A stretch of DNA of 64,000 bases from Nitrospira sp. (GCA_005116745.1 SWDS01000002.1:294919-358918), one strand, 5' to 3'. Shown: positions 1-11,188, counted from the stretch's first letter. Translations and numbers: made by a program. The notes: generated from the letters alone by a model not told the origin.

Positions 1-154
1 TCACCACGTCATAGGTCTTCTCTCGTATCGCTTCGAGCCCTTCCGTGCCGGTCGAAGCTGCCTGAACCTCGCAGCCGACAGCCTCCAAAGCATCCATCAT
101 GGAAAGACGCATCAAGGGCTCATCGTCGACCAGCAGAACAGTCAACCCTTTCAT
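1..154 (-). CDS. Response regulator receiver domain, partial
   Basis: The first 51 residues of a response regulator are visible; the gene continues past the left edge. The N-terminus has the receiver pattern: a short beta strand followed by the acidic pair in LLVDDEPLMR, which binds Mg2+ next to the phosphoacceptor aspartate. That aspartate should fall near the cut (YDVV). The start ATG at 154 overlaps the stop of the upstream histidine kinase by four bases (ATGA), so the two are translationally coupled and are almost certainly cognate partners. The output domain is outside the window, so the regulated process cannot be read. Confidence 0.85.
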   Translation of the reverse strand, partial: MKGLTVLLVDDEPLMRLSMMDALEAVGCEVQAASTGTEGLEAIREKTYDVV

Positions 155-3100
155 GTTTCCCTCTCCGCAAAGGAACGTTCTCGTGACACGGGCAGGCACA
201 GCGTGAACGTCGTTCCTGTTCCAACTTCGCTCTCGACTAAAATTTTCCCGCCATGCCGCTCCACGATACCAAGGTTGACCGAGAGACCAAGCCCCGTCCC
301 CTCTCCTTCCCCTTTGGTCGTGAAGAAGGGATCAAAGATCCGTGGGAGCACCGAGGCAGGAATGCCAGACCCCGTATCGCTCACCTCGACTCGGCAAATA
401 CCCTCAGCCACGGAAGTCCTGATCGTCAGCACTCCGCCATTTCTCATGGCCTGCACGGCGTTCAAGATCAAATTCATCAAGACTTGCTCGATCATATGCC
501 GATCAACCATCACGCTGGGCAAGTCATGGGTTGGAAATGTTTCCAAATGAATGCGATTGGAGGCAAAGAGATGCGTGGTCAGCCCTAACACTTGGCCGAC
601 GATTCGATTGATATCAGCCGGGCTGAAAGCTGGTTCATGCTGCTGCGAAAAATCGAGCAACTGCCGAACAATCTTTTGAACACGACGGACGCCATGTTCC
701 ATGGAGGTCCAATACTCCTCTTGACGTGCCGGGGAAAGGGTCCCCTTTCGAAGGTTGTAGAGACAATTGAGGATTCCTCCGAGAGGATTGTTGATTTCAT
801 GGGCCACCCCAGCCGCCAGTTGGCCGATTGATGCCAGTTTTTCCGCATGACGAATCTGTCGCTCCAGCTTCTTGGTCTCCGTCATGTCACGCGCGATCCC
901 AAGCACTCCAAGGATCTCCCCGTCGGCCCCTTGAAGGGGAGAGACACTCACCATGACGGCACGCACGTCACCGAGCCGAGTGACGACTTCGACCTCGTAC
1001 ACCTGCTTGGCCCCGATATCCAGTGTACTCTTGAGACGTCGCCCCCGATGACGCCGGGAGAGCAGTGAGAGATACGGCCGTCCGATCAGATCATCCTTGC
1101 GATAGCCCCACGCATTAACCTTACTGTTGACATAGGTAAACTGCTGATCCAGATCGAGCGTATAAATGACATCGTTGGCATTCTCGAGCAAATTTTCCAA
1201 GTACTGCTTGGTCTCTTCGATCTCTCTTGTGCGTTCTCTCACGTTCAGTTCAAGATCTTCTCGGTATGATTGCAGTTGACGCTCGAGCTTTTTCCGATCA
1301 GTAATATCGCGAAGCTGCACCATCACCAGCAATTGTTCAGTCCCATCGACCCGAATCAAGTCCATTTCCACCGGGATCTCATGGCGATCGGCATGGTACA
1401 CCGTCATTTCCTGAGTGGTGACCTGCCGTTGCTCCGTACTGACATCACACAACCAGCCTGTGAAGGCTCGGTGGTGCGCATCCGGGACGATCTCGAGCAC
1501 GTTCTTCCCGATGATCTCCGACTCGGCATAGCCCAAGACGTGTTGTTCTCGTTCATTCACGGCCACGACGGCCCCCGTCGCACTCACCATAAACACCGAA
1601 TCAGCGACGAAATCGAAAAGGGACTTATAGCGGGCTTGCGATGCTGTCAGCTGCTGTGTACGCTCCGACACCGCCTGCTCAAGCCCAACCGTGTACCGCT
1701 GAAGTTCCAGCTCTAACCGGCGCCGTTCCGTCACATCTCGGACGAACGCACGAGAGTGGACCAGTCCCCCTCGTGCTTGATCGAAGAGTGCCGTCGCATG
1801 AATTTCCACGTCGATCGGTCGGTGATCTTTCGCCAACAGCATCGTTTCGATTGCGGCCTGCCCCACACAAGCCAGCTGCTCCAGAAAGTGGGACACCTGT
1901 GATTCCTGTCCGGTCGGCACGAGGTGCAAAAGCTTCATCCCCAACACTTCGTCATGGGTATATCCGAGTTTATCGAGGCCGGTTTTATTGACATGGACCA
2001 GCCGACCATCTCGATCAAATTGACAGATCATTTCCGGCGCATGTTCGATCAAATCCCGATACTTCTCTTCCAACTGTCGAACCTCTATCATCCGCTGTTC
2101 GATCTGCCCGAATGAGCGTTGCAGATTGCTCGCCATGTGATTGAACGCTTGAGCCAATCGTTCAATTTCGTCACCAGTCTTGATCTCCAGTCTTTGCTCT
2201 AAGCGTCCGCTCCCGATCTGCTGGACACCATCATGCAACATCCGGATCGGTCGAACGATTCGGCGGGCGACGATCACTCCTGTGACAGAGAGCACGAGTA
2301 ACACCATCATGCCGAATAACAAGACCTTGACCATCAACTCCCCCAGTGGGGCAAACGTCTCTGATGGATCTTGGCGCACGACCGTAATCCAGCGCTTCCC
2401 ACCAATACTGCCTGTTGCAAGCTGATCGGCAAACCGTACCGGAGCAAACCCGATCAGGGCGCGCTTGTTTCCGTGCGAGTCGTCAGCAGCGACTGCCCAT
2501 CCTGGCTTCGGAGCCCCCAGCGTACTGACCAATTCAGAATCGATCGAGTGGGCTTCTGGCGGAAGCACAGGACAAATCACAACACCCCCGTCCGAGGTGA
2601 ACAACATGGCATGGCCTGTTGCGTCGAACGAACCCTCAGCAATGGACTGAAACAATGTGTCACGTCGAAGAAGAATCGTCACGGCGCCGACCACCATCCG
2701 ATGTTGATCATCCAAAATTGGTGCAGCGACGATGACGACGTGAGTCCCAAACGCTGGATCAAAAGCGATTTCACCCACATAAGGATGCGGGCTGCCGCCT
2801 TTTACCACAGCCTGCCACCAAGCGGTCTTGGCATAGGAATATTCGACCTGAGGAATCGAACTGACCACCAACGCTCCCTGTCCATCGGTTACCAAGATGC
2901 CGACATAGTCTGACTTTCGAATCTCGTGCCATCGAATCAAATAATTGGTGACAATCCGGTTAACGAAGAGGGGGAATTCGCTGCGCTTGTCTCGCTGTCT
3001 CCACCGCTGTTGCCAACCCTGGATAATGTCCGAAATGCTCTGAGCGTCTTTGCCCTCGTACGTTCGGTTGGCTTCCGAAACGGCGGTGCGAAGAAAGGGC

Positions 3101-3330
3101 GCGGTTGCGAGTTGTTGGGCCTCGTTCATGCCCCGCGTCACATGCATTTCGATCCGGCGGGCGGCCTCGACGGCCACTTCTTTGAAGTTCGTCCCCGTTG
3201 ACTCCTGCAGGGCGCGTCGTTCTTCGACATATATGAGGGCAAGCATGAGGGTCAGCGGCAGGAGACCGACCATCACGATCGCCGCGATGGTCTTCTGCTG
3301 GAGACTGTGAGACCGGCTCCAGAGATTCAT
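151..3330 (-). CDS. Membrane-bound PAS sensor histidine kinase
   Basis: A 1059-residue sensor kinase. A transmembrane helix (about 15-34) is followed by a periplasmic Cache-like sensor region (about 40-330), a second helix (about 333-355) and a HAMP linker. Three PAS domains follow (about 425-540, 565-690, 710-830). The HisKA box AHEINNPLGG carries the phosphorylatable His near 844. The ATPase domain has the N box (NLILNAVQAM), G1 (DTGSGIP), the F box (FDPFFTTK) and G2 (GTGLGLS). The HEINNPL type resembles NtrB-like kinases. It probably phosphorylates the response regulator encoded directly downstream in the same operon. The external Cache region suggests a small extracellular ligand and the PAS domains internal redox or ligand input; neither signal can be identified from sequence. 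Confidence 0.93.
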   Translation of the reverse strand: MNLWSRSHSLQQKTIAAIVMVGLLPLTLMLALIYVEERRALQESTGTNFKEVAVEAARRIEMHVTRGMNEAQQLATAPFLRTAVSEANRTYEGKDAQSISDIIQGWQQRWRQRDKRSEFPLFVNRIVTNYLIRWHEIRKSDYVGILVTDGQGALVVSSIPQVEYSYAKTAWWQAVVKGGSPHPYVGEIAFDPAFGTHVVIVAAPILDDQHRMVVGAVTILLRRDTLFQSIAEGSFDATGHAMLFTSDGGVVICPVLPPEAHSIDSELVSTLGAPKPGWAVAADDSHGNKRALIGFAPVRFADQLATGSIGGKRWITVVRQDPSETFAPLGELMVKVLLFGMMVLLVLSVTGVIVARRIVRPIRMLHDGVQQIGSGRLEQRLEIKTGDEIERLAQAFNHMASNLQRSFGQIEQRMIEVRQLEEKYRDLIEHAPEMICQFDRDGRLVHVNKTGLDKLGYTHDEVLGMKLLHLVPTGQESQVSHFLEQLACVGQAAIETMLLAKDHRPIDVEIHATALFDQARGGLVHSRAFVRDVTERRRLELELQRYTVGLEQAVSERTQQLTASQARYKSLFDFVADSVFMVSATGAVVAVNEREQHVLGYAESEIIGKNVLEIVPDAHHRAFTGWLCDVSTEQRQVTTQEMTVYHADRHEIPVEMDLIRVDGTEQLLVMVQLRDITDRKKLERQLQSYREDLELNVRERTREIEETKQYLENLLENANDVIYTLDLDQQFTYVNSKVNAWGYRKDDLIGRPYLSLLSRRHRGRRLKSTLDIGAKQVYEVEVVTRLGDVRAVMVSVSPLQGADGEILGVLGIARDMTETKKLERQIRHAEKLASIGQLAAGVAHEINNPLGGILNCLYNLRKGTLSPARQEEYWTSMEHGVRRVQKIVRQLLDFSQQHEPAFSPADINRIVGQVLGLTTHLFASNRIHLETFPTHDLPSVMVDRHMIEQVLMNLILNAVQAMRNGGVLTIRTSVAEGICRVEVSDTGSGIPASVLPRIFDPFFTTKGEGEGTGLGLSVNLGIVERHGGKILVESEVGTGTTFTLCLPVSRERSFAERET

Positions 3331-3496
3331 ACAGGTGCCTTTGAAGGGCGAGCTACCTCAGCATACTGCGGCTGGATCTCGAAATTCCAGACTGCCAAAC
3401 ATGATCTGGACGAATTTCAGAATCTGTTGATCTGACGAGCTGATGAATACCATCCATTTCCGACAAGTCGACAAATCAACAGATCAACAAATTCGG

Positions 3497-4414
3497 CTAT
3501 GACCGTTTCAAAAGGCGACCCGAGGCTCCCGGCCACAAGAGTAAGAGTGGACTGGCCACGAAGACTGATGAATAGGTGCCGAAAATCACACCCCAGAGCA
3601 GTGCAAGTGAGAAATCGTGCAGCACTTCTCCTCCTGCTAGGGTCAACGGGATTAACACGAGCACGACGGTCAGACTCGTGACGATGGTACGACTCAAGAC
3701 TTGATTGACGGCGGTATTGATCGTCGCTTCTTCGCTTTCCCGACGGCGCGATTTTAAGTTTTCCCTGATCCGGTCGAACACCACCACTGTGTCAGTTAAT
3801 GAATATCCAGCCAGCGTCAAGAGTGCCGTCACAATCAGAAGCGTAATTTCTTTGTCCAGGAGATAGAACGCCCCGATCACAGCCAAGACATCATGAAACG
3901 TCGCCAGCGCGGCCGCAACGCCAAAACGAAGTTCGAATCGTGCCGCAATGTACAGAATAATGCCCACAAATGAGACGACGATCGCGACGAGCGCATCTTC
4001 CTGAAGCTTCTTCCCGATGGTTGGTCCGATCTCAGTGGTGGAATCAACCACGAACTTGTTGTTCGGGAACTCCTTGGAGAAGACTCCCACCACACGTTCG
4101 GCTACCTTTTCTTCGATCGTCGTGGAGGTCTTCACCCGGATGAGGAGCTTGTTATCCTGTCCGAATTCCTGCAGCTCCGCATCACTCAGGCCGTTGGCCT
4201 GCAGGGCCTTACGAGCCTCATCGATCCGGACCATCTGCTCAAACTTGAGCTGGACAGCTGTCCCACCAGAAAAGTCGATGCCCAGATTGGCAGAACCTCG
4301 CGCAATCTGGACCAGTGCGATGAGCCCGAGCAAGACCATCACGCCAGAAAAGAGAAACGCGAACGTGCGCTTGCCCATGAAGTCAAAGTTGGTCTTCCCA
4401 AGAATCTCTAACAT
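3497..4414 (-). CDS. secF: Protein translocase subunit SecF
   Basis: SecF works with SecD in the inner membrane, using the proton motive force to complete export of Sec substrates. The protein shows the family signature GIDFSGGTAVQL after the first membrane helix, a periplasmic domain, then a five-helix block with the conserved DTVVVFDRIREN segment. I place the start at ATG 4414 (MLEILGKTNFDF, about 305 residues), because AAAGGGAG lies at good distance before it. An in-frame start 20 codons upstream would almost touch the secD stop and adds a segment unlike SecF. The gene lies 62 bases behind secD in the order yajC-secD-secF. Confidence 0.95.
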   Translation of the reverse strand: MLEILGKTNFDFMGKRTFAFLFSGVMVLLGLIALVQIARGSANLGIDFSGGTAVQLKFEQMVRIDEARKALQANGLSDAELQEFGQDNKLLIRVKTSTTIEEKVAERVVGVFSKEFPNNKFVVDSTTEIGPTIGKKLQEDALVAIVVSFVGIILYIAARFELRFGVAAALATFHDVLAVIGAFYLLDKEITLLIVTALLTLAGYSLTDTVVVFDRIRENLKSRRRESEEATINTAVNQVLSRTIVTSLTVVLVLIPLTLAGGEVLHDFSLALLWGVIFGTYSSVFVASPLLLLWPGASGRLLKRS

Positions 4415-4476
4415 GCGCACTCCCTTTTGATAACCCTGAGCTTCTCCATGAAGAGTCATCGCTGATGGCTTCATGG

Positions 4477-6114
4477 TTAGATGCTCAACGCCTCGACTTT
4501 TCGTCGATGATACAACAGATCAAAAATGACTTTTGTCCCGATCAATGCCGTGAAGAGATTGATGGCAATCCCTAGGCACAGCGTCACGGCAAATCCCTTG
4601 ATCGGCCCAGTCCCAAAGAGAAACAGGGCGACTCCAGTGATCAGCGTCGTCACGTGCGAATCGATAATCGTCAAGAGCGCCTTGTCGTAACCAGCATCGA
4701 TGGCAGATCGCGCCGCCTTTCCGCCACGCAGCTCTTCTCGAATTCGCTCGAAAATCAAGACATTCGAGTCGACTCCCATTCCAATCGTGAGCACAATGCC
4801 GGCGATTCCTGGCAGGGTCAACGTGGCGGTCACGGCAGAGAGGGCCCCCATCAGGCACACCAAATTCAAGACCAAGGCAAAGTCCGCGATCAACCCGGAC
4901 AGACGGTAGTAGACGATCATGAAAATCACCACCATCGTCCCGGCGATGAGAGTGGCCTTGATCCCTTTATCGATAGAATCTTGGCCGAGGGACGGACCGA
5001 CCGTAAGATCCTGCACGATCTTCAACGGTGCCGGGAGCGCACCGGCCCGGAGAACAATCGCCAAATCATTGGCCTCCTGGGTAGTAAACGTCCCCGTAAT
5101 CTGCGCACGTCCCCCTGAAATACGTTCCTGGATAACCGGCGCCGAGTAGATGGTGTTATCCAGGACGACGGCCATACGCTTCTTGACGTTCTCGCTCGTA
5201 ATCCGTTCGAATTCCTGTCCCCCCTTGGAGTCAAACGTGATGGACACATACGCATCGTTGAATTGACCGATGGAAACACGTGCATCGCTCAGCACGTCAC
5301 CGGTCAACATGACCCGCTTCTTGACGACATAGGGCATGCGAAACTCGACACCCGTGTCCTTGTCGACCATGCGCTCGAATAAAATCTGGTCGCTCTCCGG
5401 CAGTTTGCCGGCAAACTGTTGAAGCACCTCGGCTTCTTTGTCTTTCGGAATACGCACCGGGAGATCGAGGTGGAGGTCTTCGTCCAACATTTTGAATTCG
5501 AGCAGCGCCGTCTCCTTAATCAGACCCTTGGCACGTTTTGGATCCTTGACACCGGGCAACTGCACAATAATTTGCTTCAACCCTTGGCGCTGAACGATCG
5601 GCTCCGCGACGCCGAACTGATCAATGCGGTTCCGGATGGTTTCCAACGCCTGGTTGATAGCAGAATCCTTGATGCGCTTGGTTTCTAGCTCACGAAGCTC
5701 CCACACCATGCTAGTCGTTGACCCCGCCGACTCCTTCTCGACAAACATGGGAAAATCATCGATCAGTTTCTGTGCGGAGGCCTTCGTATCGACATTCTGC
5801 AGCTGAATCACAATCTGCTCATGTCCGGTTCGCTTGACTGAATCGACCGCGAGTTTCTTTTCGGTCATGAGATCCTGCAGCGCGGTGACGGAACGGTCAA
5901 CCGCGATCTCCACGGCGCGATCCTCGTCCACCTCCAGAACCATATGGATGCCGCCCTGCAAATCTAACCCCAAGGTAATCCCTTTGTTCGGGAGCACTGC
6001 CTTCAGCCAGCCCGGCAAAGCTTGATACACCGGCTGATAGGACGGGAGAAAGGCCACCACCGATACCAAGATGACCAGTGTTAATAACCAGAGCCGCCCA
6101 CTTACCTTTTTCAT
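4477..6114 (-). CDS. secD: Protein translocase subunit SecD
   Basis: SecD is the larger partner of SecF. The 545-residue product has an N-terminal membrane helix (about 8-27), the motif GLDLQGGIHMVLEVD shortly after it, a large periplasmic P1 region including the paired IRNRIDQFGV segment, and a C-terminal bundle of five helices carrying GMGVDSNVLIFERIREE. These are the hallmarks of the SecD branch of the RND superfamily. Length fits stand-alone SecD rather than a SecDF fusion. It sits between yajC and secF on the same strand, the usual order. Confidence 0.97.
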   Translation of the reverse strand: MKKVSGRLWLLTLVILVSVVAFLPSYQPVYQALPGWLKAVLPNKGITLGLDLQGGIHMVLEVDEDRAVEIAVDRSVTALQDLMTEKKLAVDSVKRTGHEQIVIQLQNVDTKASAQKLIDDFPMFVEKESAGSTTSMVWELRELETKRIKDSAINQALETIRNRIDQFGVAEPIVQRQGLKQIIVQLPGVKDPKRAKGLIKETALLEFKMLDEDLHLDLPVRIPKDKEAEVLQQFAGKLPESDQILFERMVDKDTGVEFRMPYVVKKRVMLTGDVLSDARVSIGQFNDAYVSITFDSKGGQEFERITSENVKKRMAVVLDNTIYSAPVIQERISGGRAQITGTFTTQEANDLAIVLRAGALPAPLKIVQDLTVGPSLGQDSIDKGIKATLIAGTMVVIFMIVYYRLSGLIADFALVLNLVCLMGALSAVTATLTLPGIAGIVLTIGMGVDSNVLIFERIREELRGGKAARSAIDAGYDKALLTIIDSHVTTLITGVALFLFGTGPIKGFAVTLCLGIAINLFTALIGTKVIFDLLYHRRKVEALSI

Positions 6115-6143
6115 GTCGTCCGTGACCCCTTATCCCGTGTGAA

Positions 6144-6521
6144 CTACGCGTCTTTGTCCTTGTCCTTATCTTTGTCCTTGTCTTTATCTTCCTCATCGCC
6201 ACGCACGCGCGAAACATTCTCGCGCTGCATTTTGACCTTAGTATTATCGGCAATCTGCAAGGTCACCGTCTCTTTCCCGATGTTGGTGATGGTGCCCCAG
6301 ATTCCTGACGTCGTGATCACTTTGTCGCCCTTCTTCAAGGCGTCCAACAAGGACTGCTGCTGCTTTTGCTTCTTCTGTTGAGGCCGGATCAGAAGAAAAT
6401 AAAAAATGACAAAGATCAAGAGGAACGGGAGCAACGATAACATCCCGCTCGCCCCTCCACTCGCAGATGCCCCGGCTCCGCTCGTCCCCTCAGCCCATGC
6501 AATCGATTCCATCAACATCAA
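6144..6521 (-). CDS. yajC: Preprotein translocase subunit YajC
   Basis: YajC is a small single-span protein that associates with SecDF. The 125-residue product has a membrane helix around residues 30-50 (LLPFLLIFVIFYFLLI), then the hallmark RPQQKKQKQ and the Sm-like fold GDKVITTSGIWGTI. The family is usually 85-110 residues; this one is longer because it ends in an alternating Lys-Asp tail encoded by an imperfect hexanucleotide repeat. Two further ATG codons lie at residues 2 and 4, so the exact start is uncertain by a few residues. It is the first gene of the sec set. Confidence 0.95.
   Translation of the reverse strand: MMLMESIAWAEGTSGAGASASGGASGMLSLLPFLLIFVIFYFLLIRPQQKKQKQQQSLLDALKKGDKVITTSGIWGTITNIGKETVTLQIADNTKVKMQRENVSRVRGDEEDKDKDKDKDKDKDA
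6150..6191. repeat. Hexanucleotide repeat encoding a Lys-Asp tail
   Basis: About seven imperfect copies of a six-base unit (AAGGAC or AAAGAC on the coding strand) sit at the 3' end of yajC and encode alternating Lys-Asp. Tracts like this can gain or lose units in frame without disrupting the gene. Confidence 0.75.
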
Positions 6522-6536
6522 GCCAATCCCCTTCTT

Positions 6537-7715
<1,179 letters not shown>

Positions 7716-7732
7716 CTACGGGGTCTGATCCG

Positions 7733-9457
7733 CTACATGTGCTCCGGCGCTGAGATGCCGAGCAAGGTGAGTCCATTTTGAAGAATCTGCTGGACCGCCC
7801 CCATCAAAACCAGTCGCGCCGCCGTCCGTTTGGATGTGAGCACTTCAGTAGAGGCCGACTCCTTGTTCTCTTGATCGAGTTCGGGAGGCAACACACGGTG
7901 TTTGTTATAAAACGTATGGAGAAGCGCCGCCAATTGTTGAAGGTAGTACGTCACACGGTGCGGCTCAAAAGCTAGAGCACTCGCCTGGACGACTTCAGGG
8001 TAAGAGGACAGCTTCTTGATCAACCCTAATTCATCAGGATCCATCAACACTGTCAGGTCTGTGCCCTCCGCAGATGGACGGGCAATCCCCCTGGCGGATG
8101 CGACACGCCACAGGCTGCAAATTCTCGCGTGGGCATATTGAACGTAGTACACCGGATTGTCGGCGGACCGTTGCTTCGCCAACTCCAGATCAAACTCCAA
8201 ATGCGTATTGGAGTCGCGCATGAGAAAATAGAAATTCGCGGCGTCCGCTCCGACCTCATCGAGGACTTCCCGCATGGTAATGAATTCCCCGGTCCGCTTG
8301 GACATCTTCACTTCGACTCCATCTCGCAATAATTTCACCAACTGGACCAGCACGACATGGAGACGATCTTTGGGATGTCCATAGGCCTGCATGACGGCTT
8401 CCATACGCGGGATATACCCATGGTGGTCGGCACCAAAGACATCGACCAGCAGATCGTAGCCACGCCTCAGCTTGTCATGATGGTAGGCGATATCGGAGGC
8501 CAAATACGTATACTCCCCGTCCTGCTTCTTGACGACACGGTCTTTTTCGTCACCATACGTGGATGCCCGAAACCACCAGGCACCATCCTCTTGGAATAGG
8601 AGGTCGCGGGTTTTCAATTCTTCCAGAGCCAACTCGATAGCTTTGGACTCGAGAAGCGACGTTTCGCTGAACCAGGATTGAATCTCGATTCCAAAGGACC
8701 TAAGATCGTCACGGATGAGTCCCAGCAGTTTCTGATAGGCAAGGGATCGGCAGCGAGTTTCAAGGTCAGCAGGAGTCAGTTCACCTGCGACTCGGTCGAG
8801 TTCCTCCTTGAGCTGCTGTGCCAGCGATGTGATGTAGGAACCATGATAGCCATCCTCAGGAAACGCGATCGTCTGCCCTGACAACTCCTGGTAACGGGCA
8901 TACACGGACGCGCCCAACAATTTCATCTGGCGACCGGCGTCGTTGATATAGTACTCGCTGACGGCCTCGTATCCGATCGCATCCAGCAATCGAACGACCG
9001 CCTGCCCGACCGCCGCCCCCCTGCCATGACCAACATGCAACGGCCCGGTTGGATTGGCGCTCACATATTCAACCAACACTCGACGGCCGGCCCCGACAGC
9101 TGTCCGGCCATAACGAGCTCCTTGCAACTCAACTTCACGAAGAACCTCCTGCCAGAGAGCCGGTTTCACCGTCAAATTCAAGAAACCGGGACGAACGATT
9201 TCAACACGATCAAACAGCTGCTCTCGCTGAGGAATGTTGTCTACGATGATCTGGGCAATATCATGAGGGGCCTTGTGCTCAGATGAGGCTAATGACATGG
9301 CGACTGTGGAAGCGAGATCGCCCCATTCTGGCCGTTTGGGCGCATCAAGACTCAGCGTGGGCCACGCCGCCGTCTTCAATTGCCCCTTTTGCCTCGCGCC
9401 ATTGAGAGCGCCAAGTAGGGCCGTTGTGACCCTCTCTTGCACAAATCCTTGAGACAC
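7733..9457 (-). CDS. argS: Arginyl-tRNA synthetase
   Basis: Class I aminoacyl-tRNA synthetase that charges tRNA-Arg. The 574-residue protein has the N-terminal additional domain, the HIGH-type motif HVGHGRG after SANPTGPL (about residue 140), the KMSKR motif in VKMSKRTGEFIT, and the C-terminal DALR anticodon-binding domain ending in a Met, as is typical for this enzyme. It is followed after 20 bases by tgt on the same strand. Nothing unusual is seen. Confidence 0.97.
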   Translation of the reverse strand: MSQGFVQERVTTALLGALNGARQKGQLKTAAWPTLSLDAPKRPEWGDLASTVAMSLASSEHKAPHDIAQIIVDNIPQREQLFDRVEIVRPGFLNLTVKPALWQEVLREVELQGARYGRTAVGAGRRVLVEYVSANPTGPLHVGHGRGAAVGQAVVRLLDAIGYEAVSEYYINDAGRQMKLLGASVYARYQELSGQTIAFPEDGYHGSYITSLAQQLKEELDRVAGELTPADLETRCRSLAYQKLLGLIRDDLRSFGIEIQSWFSETSLLESKAIELALEELKTRDLLFQEDGAWWFRASTYGDEKDRVVKKQDGEYTYLASDIAYHHDKLRRGYDLLVDVFGADHHGYIPRMEAVMQAYGHPKDRLHVVLVQLVKLLRDGVEVKMSKRTGEFITMREVLDEVGADAANFYFLMRDSNTHLEFDLELAKQRSADNPVYYVQYAHARICSLWRVASARGIARPSAEGTDLTVLMDPDELGLIKKLSSYPEVVQASALAFEPHRVTYYLQQLAALLHTFYNKHRVLPPELDQENKESASTEVLTSKRTAARLVLMGAVQQILQNGLTLLGISAPEHM

Positions 9458-9537
9458 AATAATTCCTCTAAGTCCTTACCAAAAAAGGAAATTAGCTTGT
9501 TAATCTATCATATGGAATTGGGCAGAGACAAGGCGGT

Positions 9538-10554
9538 TCACGTGGAATAACGAGGGTTTGCACTACTCGCCCTCCGTATCGCAAGTCCCGATGCTATCAG
9601 AATCTTTTCGATCGGCACTTGAAGACAGGGCTTCCCCTCACACATTTTAACGGTAGCCCACGACTCACAGATACAGGGAGAACCTCGAAGGATCGTCACA
9701 TGATGACCCTGAGGTGCCCAGCGATGGTAATCCGTAGGACCGAATAGAGCGATGGTCGGCACACCCAACAAAGCAGACAAGTGAGTCACACCTGAATCAT
9801 GACCGATATACAAAGCCACCTGCGCAAACACTCCTGCCAGCTGCGACAGATCAAGGCCTCTGAGCACACGGGGTGCCCTACTCACAAAATGCAGTGTCTG
9901 GGCTACGGCATCCTGATCAGCTGGCCCCTCCACGATGAGGGGATACATCCCCTTCTCCCACAACCCTTCAATCAGCGAGGCCATTTTTCTGGATTCAAGG
10001 CGCTTGTGAACGCTTCCACTCCCTGGATGCACAAGAACCAACGATTGCTCCTGGGAGATCCCCAGCGCGTCAAGAGAGTCCTTCCCCCGCTCCAAGAGAT
10101 GCGGGGGAACCTGTACCATTCTCTCCGATACACTATCTCTGGTCGGTTCACCCAGCGTCTCAAGAAAACGGTCGCTCTGATGCGTTGCACGTAGTCCCGT
10201 GGAAAATGGCGACTGAATCTGAACCTTGGCCACACCAAACTCCTGGAAGAAAGCACCAAGCATGCCTTCCTTATCTTCCATCCAGGCCACAGCAAGATCA
10301 CAACGGTTCACGCATGAAGAGAGTTCCCTGGAGATCGATACGGTCCTTGAAAACAGCCTCAGACATACGTGGCCTTCCAATGGAAGGCCATTGCTGATCA
10401 CCCCACATTCTAATAGGAGTCGACTCACCGCGGTAGAAGCTATGAGCACAATTTCATACTGGGGGAACTTCAGTCTCAGACTCTGTATCGCTGGGATAGC
10501 CAGCAGGATATCCCCAAGTGCACCGGGATGAATGATCAGGACGGTCCGTTTCAC
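9538..10554 (-). CDS. Glycosyltransferase family 9 (heptosyltransferase-like)
   Basis: A 338-residue GT-B glycosyltransferase of family 9, the family of lipopolysaccharide heptosyltransferases such as WaaC and WaaF. Visible features are the N-terminal IIHPGALGDILLAIPAI, where the GD precedes the acceptor-site helix, the mid-protein VLVHPGSGSVHKR, and the donor-binding YIGHDSGVTHLSALLGVPTIALFGPTD. It probably adds a sugar to cell-envelope glycolipid in the cytosol. There is no lipopolysaccharide cluster around it, so the precise acceptor and sugar cannot be stated. It is followed upstream in transcription by mobA, 16 bases away. Confidence 0.85.
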   Translation of the reverse strand: MKRTVLIIHPGALGDILLAIPAIQSLRLKFPQYEIVLIASTAVSRLLLECGVISNGLPLEGHVCLRLFSRTVSISRELSSCVNRCDLAVAWMEDKEGMLGAFFQEFGVAKVQIQSPFSTGLRATHQSDRFLETLGEPTRDSVSERMVQVPPHLLERGKDSLDALGISQEQSLVLVHPGSGSVHKRLESRKMASLIEGLWEKGMYPLIVEGPADQDAVAQTLHFVSRAPRVLRGLDLSQLAGVFAQVALYIGHDSGVTHLSALLGVPTIALFGPTDYHRWAPQGHHVTILRGSPCICESWATVKMCEGKPCLQVPIEKILIASGLAIRRASSANPRYST

Positions 10555-10570
10555 CTGTCATCCCTACACA

Positions 10571-11188
10571 CTACGACCCACTCCCCGTACCAGGACCACA
10601 CACTGATCGAGCCTGTTCCACATCCGACGGCGTATTGATGTTGGACATGGAGCGCCCATCGGGATCGATCTGTCTGATCTCCACTTCGGGAACCACACAG
10701 ACGCGAAGGGCAGGATGACCCACCATACTGTGAATTTTCTTATTATGGAGGGTCATCATTTCCTCAATAACTGGAAGGCAGTTTCGGCCATAGACCGCAT
10801 GGGTTGGCTGAAGACGAGTCGCCCACCGACTGATGACAATATCAGCTGAATCCTTCAGTTGAACCATATGCCGTATGACATGTGAGCTGAGAAATGGCAT
10901 ATCACAGGCCACGACGAAGATATGTTGGGTCTCGGCCAGTCGAAGCCCCGTATACAATCCACCAAGGCTCCCACAGTCCGGAATAAGATCACGGACTACC
11001 GGCACGTCCGCCTGCAGGGGCGGACTATCTTGAGCGATGACGACACAGACCGCCTCAAACACTTCACGGAGAACCGTCAAGCTCCGATCAAAGAGAGTCT
11101 CCTGACCGACAAGGATGAATCGCTTGTCTTCTCCCATCCTCCTACTTTTTCCGCCAGCCAGCAGAACACCTGTCACATCAGTGATCAT
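10571..11188 (-). CDS. mobA: Molybdenum cofactor guanylyltransferase MobA
   Basis: MobA attaches GMP to molybdopterin, giving the bis-MGD cofactor used by DMSO-reductase-family enzymes such as nitrite oxidoreductase. The 205-residue protein begins with the nucleotidyltransferase signature LLAGGKSRRMGEDKR and contains VVACDMPFLS, where the aspartate binds metal, and a downstream PxxG-like loop in LIPDCGSLGGLYTGL. Length is normal for MobA without MobB. It lies just past the terminator of the respiratory operon and is probably transcribed separately. In a nitrite oxidiser it would serve molybdoenzymes encoded elsewhere; that link is inference. Confidence 0.93.
   Translation of the reverse strand: MITDVTGVLLAGGKSRRMGEDKRFILVGQETLFDRSLTVLREVFEAVCVVIAQDSPPLQADVPVVRDLIPDCGSLGGLYTGLRLAETQHIFVVACDMPFLSSHVIRHMVQLKDSADIVISRWATRLQPTHAVYGRNCLPVIEEMMTLHNKKIHSMVGHPALRVCVVPEVEIRQIDPDGRSMSNINTPSDVEQARSVCGPGTGSGS

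Noticed and set aside
3426-3488. Inverted GTTGATCTG / CAGATCAAC between secF and the kinase gene
   Set aside because: The loop is about 45 bases and no T tract follows, so a terminator cannot be claimed.
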